Assembly: GCA_002408085.1 (NCBI GenBank)
Contig: DHQL01000010.1
Location: 233,465-297,464 of the forward strand
Length of the DNA stretch: 64,000 nucleotides
Reading direction: 5' to 3'
Origin: Spirochaeta sp. UBA5339
GTDB taxonomy: Bacteria; Spirochaetota; Spirochaetia; DSM-2461
Shown in pieces: positions 62,069 through 64,000 of the stretch. The notes under the pieces are model-generated. The model was not told the DNA's origin, did not search any database, and was given only the letters and a program-made list of their open reading frames with translations. The position numbers and the translations under genes are program-made. Within the stretch, counting starts at the first letter, position 1. Each line of letters starts with the position of its first letter.

Positions 62069-62132
62069 AATTATACTGATTCGGTATTACCATTGCTTAT
62101 ACCGTATATCTGTGAATTGATTCAGTATAATT
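62069..62132. other. Nested inverted repeat before the AT-rich genes
   Basis: AATTATACTGA (62069-62079) and TCAGTATAATT (62122-62132) are an exact 11-bp pair; inside, CGGTAT (62082-62087) pairs with ATACCG (62099-62104). The AT content rises sharply from here to the end. The short frame at 62042-62227 over it is not convincing. The rest of 61976-62213 shows nothing else. Confidence 0.4.
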
Positions 62133-62213
62133 CGGGATATACGGGATTTAATAGAACAACGAATAAACTAAGTTCTACAGAAAAAGGTATGAAAAAATAT
62201 AGGGTAAAAATGA

Positions 62214-63296
62214 ATGATGAAGATTAAATTACTATTACTAACTTTTACGATTGTTTCATTTTCATTCTCTGGATGCAGTAAAACAATAGATATATATGCA
62301 TTAGGTTCGGCACATGATATTGATGGAATAAATACACCTGGTTATTGGAAGAATGACGTGTGGATTAATTTATCAACCTTAGATGATTTAGATAGATCAG
62401 GAACATATTGCATTACAGTTAATAATAATAATGTTTATATAGGCGGATATATTAAGACTGAGAAAAGCACATGGTTACCAGGCTATTGGTTTAATGATAA
62501 ATGGATTGAATTGCCAAGGCCGGAAGGCTATGGCAAAGCTGCAGTCGATACTATCGAAATATATAATGATGATATTTACGCCGCTGGATTTTGCTACGAT
62601 GGTGAAGGTAATAGAATATCTGGTTATTGGAAAAACTCGGTTTGGCAATCTTTATTGCCATTACATTATGACCAGGTTGCCTTAAATTCCTTCTCTATTT
62701 TAGACGGTGATTTGTATTGGTCTGGCTCACCTGTTGGGTATTTTCAAGCAACAGATTCTCCTGGATATTATATAAATACAAATTGGATTGATTTATCTCT
62801 ACCTGAACAATATACAAAAGGTGAAGTTCGATCAGTTCAAATTGAAAATGGGGATATTTATGCTTTAGGATATTGCCTTGATTCCTCTGACAAGAAAGTT
62901 CCTGGTTATTGGAAGGATAATATTTGGCTGGAGTTACCTTATCCAAAATCTAGAGACTATGTATACGTTCATAAAATAGCCCTTTTGAACAATGATCTTT
63001 ATGCTGTATGTAATCGAGGTGGATATTGGAAAAATGGAGAGTGGATAAATATCACCCAAGATTCGGAACATAGTTATATTAATAATATTGTAATACATGA
63101 GGATGAAATTTATTTATCAGGTCATAAAACTGTGAATAGTGGCTTTATACCAAGTTACTGGAGAAATGGACTATGTACTGAGCTAGAAAGCCCTATTCCT
63201 GGAAATGATTACAGTGATATTATACATTCTTTTATCGTTTATGAATATTTCTCAAATGATTTGATTCAAAATATCAGTAGATCAGTTTCTAAATAA
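62214..63296 (+). CDS. AT-rich lipoprotein with seven PGYWKN repeats, probable beta-propeller
   Basis: A 360-aa lipoprotein (signal with lipobox SGC, Cys20-21). Seven repeats of about 45 residues begin PGYWKN-x-W (TPGYWKNDVW, LPGYWFNDKW, ISGYWKNSVW, SPGYYINTNW, VPGYWKDNIW, GGYWKNGEW, IPSYWRNGLC) and contain DIYAxGY further on. Seven short beta-rich units suggest a seven-bladed propeller. I do not know the function. Composition is much more AT-rich than ilvE, suggesting transfer. It precedes another secreted gene by 17 bp. Confidence 0.78.
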   Translation: MMKIKLLLLTFTIVSFSFSGCSKTIDIYALGSAHDIDGINTPGYWKNDVWINLSTLDDLDRSGTYCITVNNNNVYIGGYIKTEKSTWLPGYWFNDKWIELPRPEGYGKAAVDTIEIYNDDIYAAGFCYDGEGNRISGYWKNSVWQSLLPLHYDQVALNSFSILDGDLYWSGSPVGYFQATDSPGYYINTNWIDLSLPEQYTKGEVRSVQIENGDIYALGYCLDSSDKKVPGYWKDNIWLELPYPKSRDYVYVHKIALLNNDLYAVCNRGGYWKNGEWINITQDSEHSYINNIVIHEDEIYLSGHKTVNSGFIPSYWRNGLCTELESPIPGNDYSDIIHSFIVYEYFSNDLIQNISRSVSK

Positions 63297-63313
63297 ACCA
63301 ATACGAGGTATTA

Positions 63314-63964
63314 ATGAAGAATCTTTTTATATTATTATTCATTTTGTTAGCTCCATATATTATTTGGGCTCAAGCAGAAGATTATTACTCATTACAAACT
63401 TTTTACTACAAAAATAAAGATATTACTATTGTGGATTCTTCAATAATTTTTTTGAATCAGAATACGAGTATGGATGAAAAATCACAGTTTAAGCTTGCAG
63501 CTTTTCTAATAGCTCTATTTGATGATCAACCTTTAATAAAAAAGGCTTTTAAAGAGAAAGAATCTCTTATTGAAAAAAATGAAAGAATAATTCGATATGC
63601 TTTGGAAATGGATAAAGATGCTTTTCTACTTTCAAAACAAATAAATCCAACATGGAATGATGTATATTGGAATATGTTCTTTGCTACTGGTAATAATGAA
63701 TATTTAGATCTACTAATTGAAAATATCAAATACAATGATGAAAGAACAGATCTAAATAAATACCTAACTGGTGCTTCTGCAAAGTGGTCTATGTCATCAA
63801 ATATTCATCAACATGATCAAGTCAGTTTATATATCCAATCATTAATAGATTCTAAAGATGAATCTTACAAATTCATTAATGATTTATTTGAGCTTGATCT
63901 AAATGAATTCAAAGAAGAAACAGAAAATATTATTAGGGAACAAAGAGAAAAAGGTATTTGGTAA
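63314..63964 (+). CDS. AT-rich secreted helical protein, unknown function
   Basis: A 216-aa protein with a signal peptide (MKNLFILLFILLAPYIIWA). The mature part is helical, with NPTWNDVYWNMFFATGNNEYL near residue 118, a pattern I associate loosely with secreted proteins of unknown role. No catalytic motif is visible. It shares an operon and low GC content with the propeller lipoprotein, so the two may act together. 36 bp remain to the window end, without a feature. Confidence 0.7.
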   Translation: MKNLFILLFILLAPYIIWAQAEDYYSLQTFYYKNKDITIVDSSIIFLNQNTSMDEKSQFKLAAFLIALFDDQPLIKKAFKEKESLIEKNERIIRYALEMDKDAFLLSKQINPTWNDVYWNMFFATGNNEYLDLLIENIKYNDERTDLNKYLTGASAKWSMSSNIHQHDQVSLYIQSLIDSKDESYKFINDLFELDLNEFKEETENIIREQREKGIW

Positions 63965-64000
63965 AAAGAACTCTGTAGAAATCGGGTAGCCGGTAGGTTT

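Noticed and set aside
62069..62132. Integron attC-like site
   Set aside because: The nested palindrome lacks the RYYYAAC/GTTRRRY core sites, and no integrase is present.
62042..62227. A 61-codon plus frame before the propeller lipoprotein
   Set aside because: It spans the nested inverted repeat, has no SD, and has no recognisable protein pattern.
1..64000. tRNA or rRNA genes
   Set aside because: Scanning gaps by eye, I found no T-loop GGTTCGAATCC-type signals or conserved rRNA segments.

Overview
The window looks like the chromosome of a free-living spirochaete (Spirochaetaceae, Spirochaeta/Oceanispirochaeta-like). Binding-protein signal peptides end in Gly/Ser/Gln/Asp/Glu-rich stretches without a lipobox Cys (FAGGQQED, YAEGSQDD, FASGSGET), which is typical of that family. 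The gene set fits an anaerobic or microaerophilic, motile heterotroph: rubrerythrin and rubredoxin proteins, MCP and CheX, and many ABC importers. This assignment is inference; no rRNA gene is present to confirm it.

Layout. 1-5031 (mostly minus): polyamine importer potABCD running into an N-carbamoylputrescine amidase gene cut by the window edge, with an AcrR-like TetR gene behind it and an AcrR-type operator between. 5150-8720: SulP anion transporter, then an oxygen/peroxide-defence pair (two-headed rubredoxin, ferredoxin-rubrerythrin). 8966-14065: Cache-PAS-GGDEF-EAL protein, CheX and an MCP. 14219-18764: stress and detoxification cassettes, each with its own regulator and visible operators (MATE-MarR-VOC, TetR, ArsR-monooxygenase-nitroreductase).

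18766-29844 is an accessory stretch bracketed by two directly repeated copies of a 68-bp element. It holds two tandem seven-repeat FG-GAP lipoproteins with a duplicated leader, a divergent AraC gene, an ssb remnant, a membrane-anchored LuxR regulator, a secreted serine hydrolase with a one-POTRA outer-membrane protein, an IS21-type transposase remnant, and a decayed Rhs/M23/TPR zone with AT-rich secreted hypotheticals.

29883-46608 returns to housekeeping and catabolic operons: ssb; a MetE-like enzyme facing metR; a tripartite tricarboxylate transporter co-transcribed with an Old-Yellow-Enzyme-type reductase and a fumarate-reductase-like flavoprotein, facing a short-chain dehydrogenase across operator-bearing promoters; and a sugar/polyol locus (ketose 3-epimerase, two dehydrogenases, ABC importer without ATPase). 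46717-61775: orphan trpB, flavodoxin, a YtrA-type GntR/ABC operon with a DUF2807 protein, an Aap-type amino-acid importer behind a convincing sigma-54 promoter, LysE exporter, a TtcA-like enzyme with a probable leaderless mRNA, an ArsR/DUF318 permease/mini-thioredoxin set, mannose-1-P guanylyltransferase and IlvE. 61776-64000: hairpin-rich spacer, then AT-rich lipoprotein genes, including a third seven-repeat protein.

Two patterns recur. Four importer operons carry a strong hairpin directly after the binding-protein gene, a common way to express the binding protein above the membrane parts. Several cassettes show matched operator pairs that link a regulator to its target by sequence alone.
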